Notes under the pieces: generated by a model
What the model saw: the letters and a program-made list of their open reading frames with translations, nothing else
What the model was told of the DNA's origin: nothing
Databases searched by the model: none
Assembly: GCA_947632425.1 (NCBI GenBank)
Contig: CANRPG010000137.1
Location: 1-5,501 of the forward strand
Direction: 5' to 3'
Source: an uncultured Clostridia bacterium
GTDB taxonomy: Bacteria; Bacillota; Clostridia; Oscillospirales; Ruminococcaceae
Length of the DNA: 5,501 bases
Shown here: piece by piece, positions 5,280 through 5,501 of the stretch
Position numbering within the stretch: the first letter of the stretch is position 1
Layout of the letters: the number at the start of each line of letters is the position of its first letter
Position numbers and translations under genes: made by a program

Positions 5280-5501
5280 CCACATTTATATATTCTAACA
5301 ATCATATACCTATAAAACACACCCTCCTACTTGCCACCCCAAGGAGGAACTACTGACAGAATATTCTTCCAGCGGCGCGTGAGGGGTGAGCCGTTTCTGT
5401 GGGGTAGGAGATACATAGTTGTGGTTGATATGAAAATATATTTTTCCGCAGTACGTTATAAATCAAATTCCCGCACTACTGACCTCCGTTTCCTTGCAAA
5501 C
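5280..5501. repeat. Structured non-coding tail, possible dispersed repeat or RNA element
   Basis: No gene is supported here. The sequence is rich in self-complementary parts: CTCCTAC (5324-5330) with GTAGGAG (5404-5410), continued inward by CCAC (5334-5337) with GTGG (5399-5402); alternatively CACCCC (5335-5340) with GGGGTG (5383-5388); ACAGAA (5356-5361) with TTCTGT (5395-5400); and the palindrome AGAATATTCT (5358-5367). ACTACTGAC recurs at 5349-5357 and 5475-5483, CCGTTTC at 5391-5397 and 5486-5492, and ATATTCT at 5290-5296 and 5361-5367. The alternation of AT-rich and G/C-run blocks is unlike the preceding coding sequence. A multi-copy intergenic repeat or an untranslated structured RNA would fit; the element probably continues past the window's end. 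Confidence 0.4.

Noticed and set aside
5310..5465. Stop-free minus-strand stretch of about 50 codons in the last intergenic region
   Set aside because: It has no start codon in frame and no ribosome binding site; repeat structure explains it better.

Overview
The window looks like chromosomal DNA of an anaerobic, low-to-mid GC Clostridia member, most likely Ruminococcus or a related Oscillospiraceae genus. This is inferred from the Firmicutes-type AGGAGG ribosome binding sites, near-consensus sigma-A promoters, heavy use of ATA isoleucine codons, a DUF6062-type protein and a Clostridium-type OGG1 glycosylase. No tRNA, rRNA, CRISPR array, transposase or phage gene is visible.

Layout. Bases 1-374 hold no convincing gene. 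They are AT-rich and begin with a cluster of TGTTGAAAA-like 9-mers that resemble diverged DnaA boxes. Bases 375-1058 (minus) encode a 227-residue cysteine/histidine-rich protein of the DUF6062 type, which shows an internal duplication of a putative zinc site. A compact divergent promoter region (1059-1148) carries face-to-face promoters whose -10 boxes overlap. Bases 1149-1967 (plus, TTG start) encode an OGG1-type 8-oxoguanine DNA glycosylase/lyase with every key recognition residue in place. A further promoter (1989-2017) precedes rlmB (2057-2830), the 23S rRNA G2251 2'-O-methyltransferase. Bases 2860-5232 follow after 29 nt and encode a 790-residue membrane protein. The last 269 bases are non-coding, full of inverted and direct repeats, and may be a dispersed repeat or a structured RNA.

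The most interesting object is the 790-residue protein. Its fold order and eight membrane segments follow the plan of a P1B-type (heavy-metal) P-type ATPase. However, the actuator TGES loop, the CPC metal motif, the DKTGT phosphorylation loop (only the Asp remains), TGD and GDGxND are all lost or replaced, and a 228-residue acidic, probably disordered N-terminus has been added. It reads as an intact, maintained pseudo-ATPase rather than a decaying gene.

The plus-strand genes ogg, rlmB and the pseudo-ATPase may be partly co-transcribed. No terminator is visible between ogg and rlmB, and rlmB and the pseudo-ATPase very probably share a message. No common pathway is evident from the sequence.
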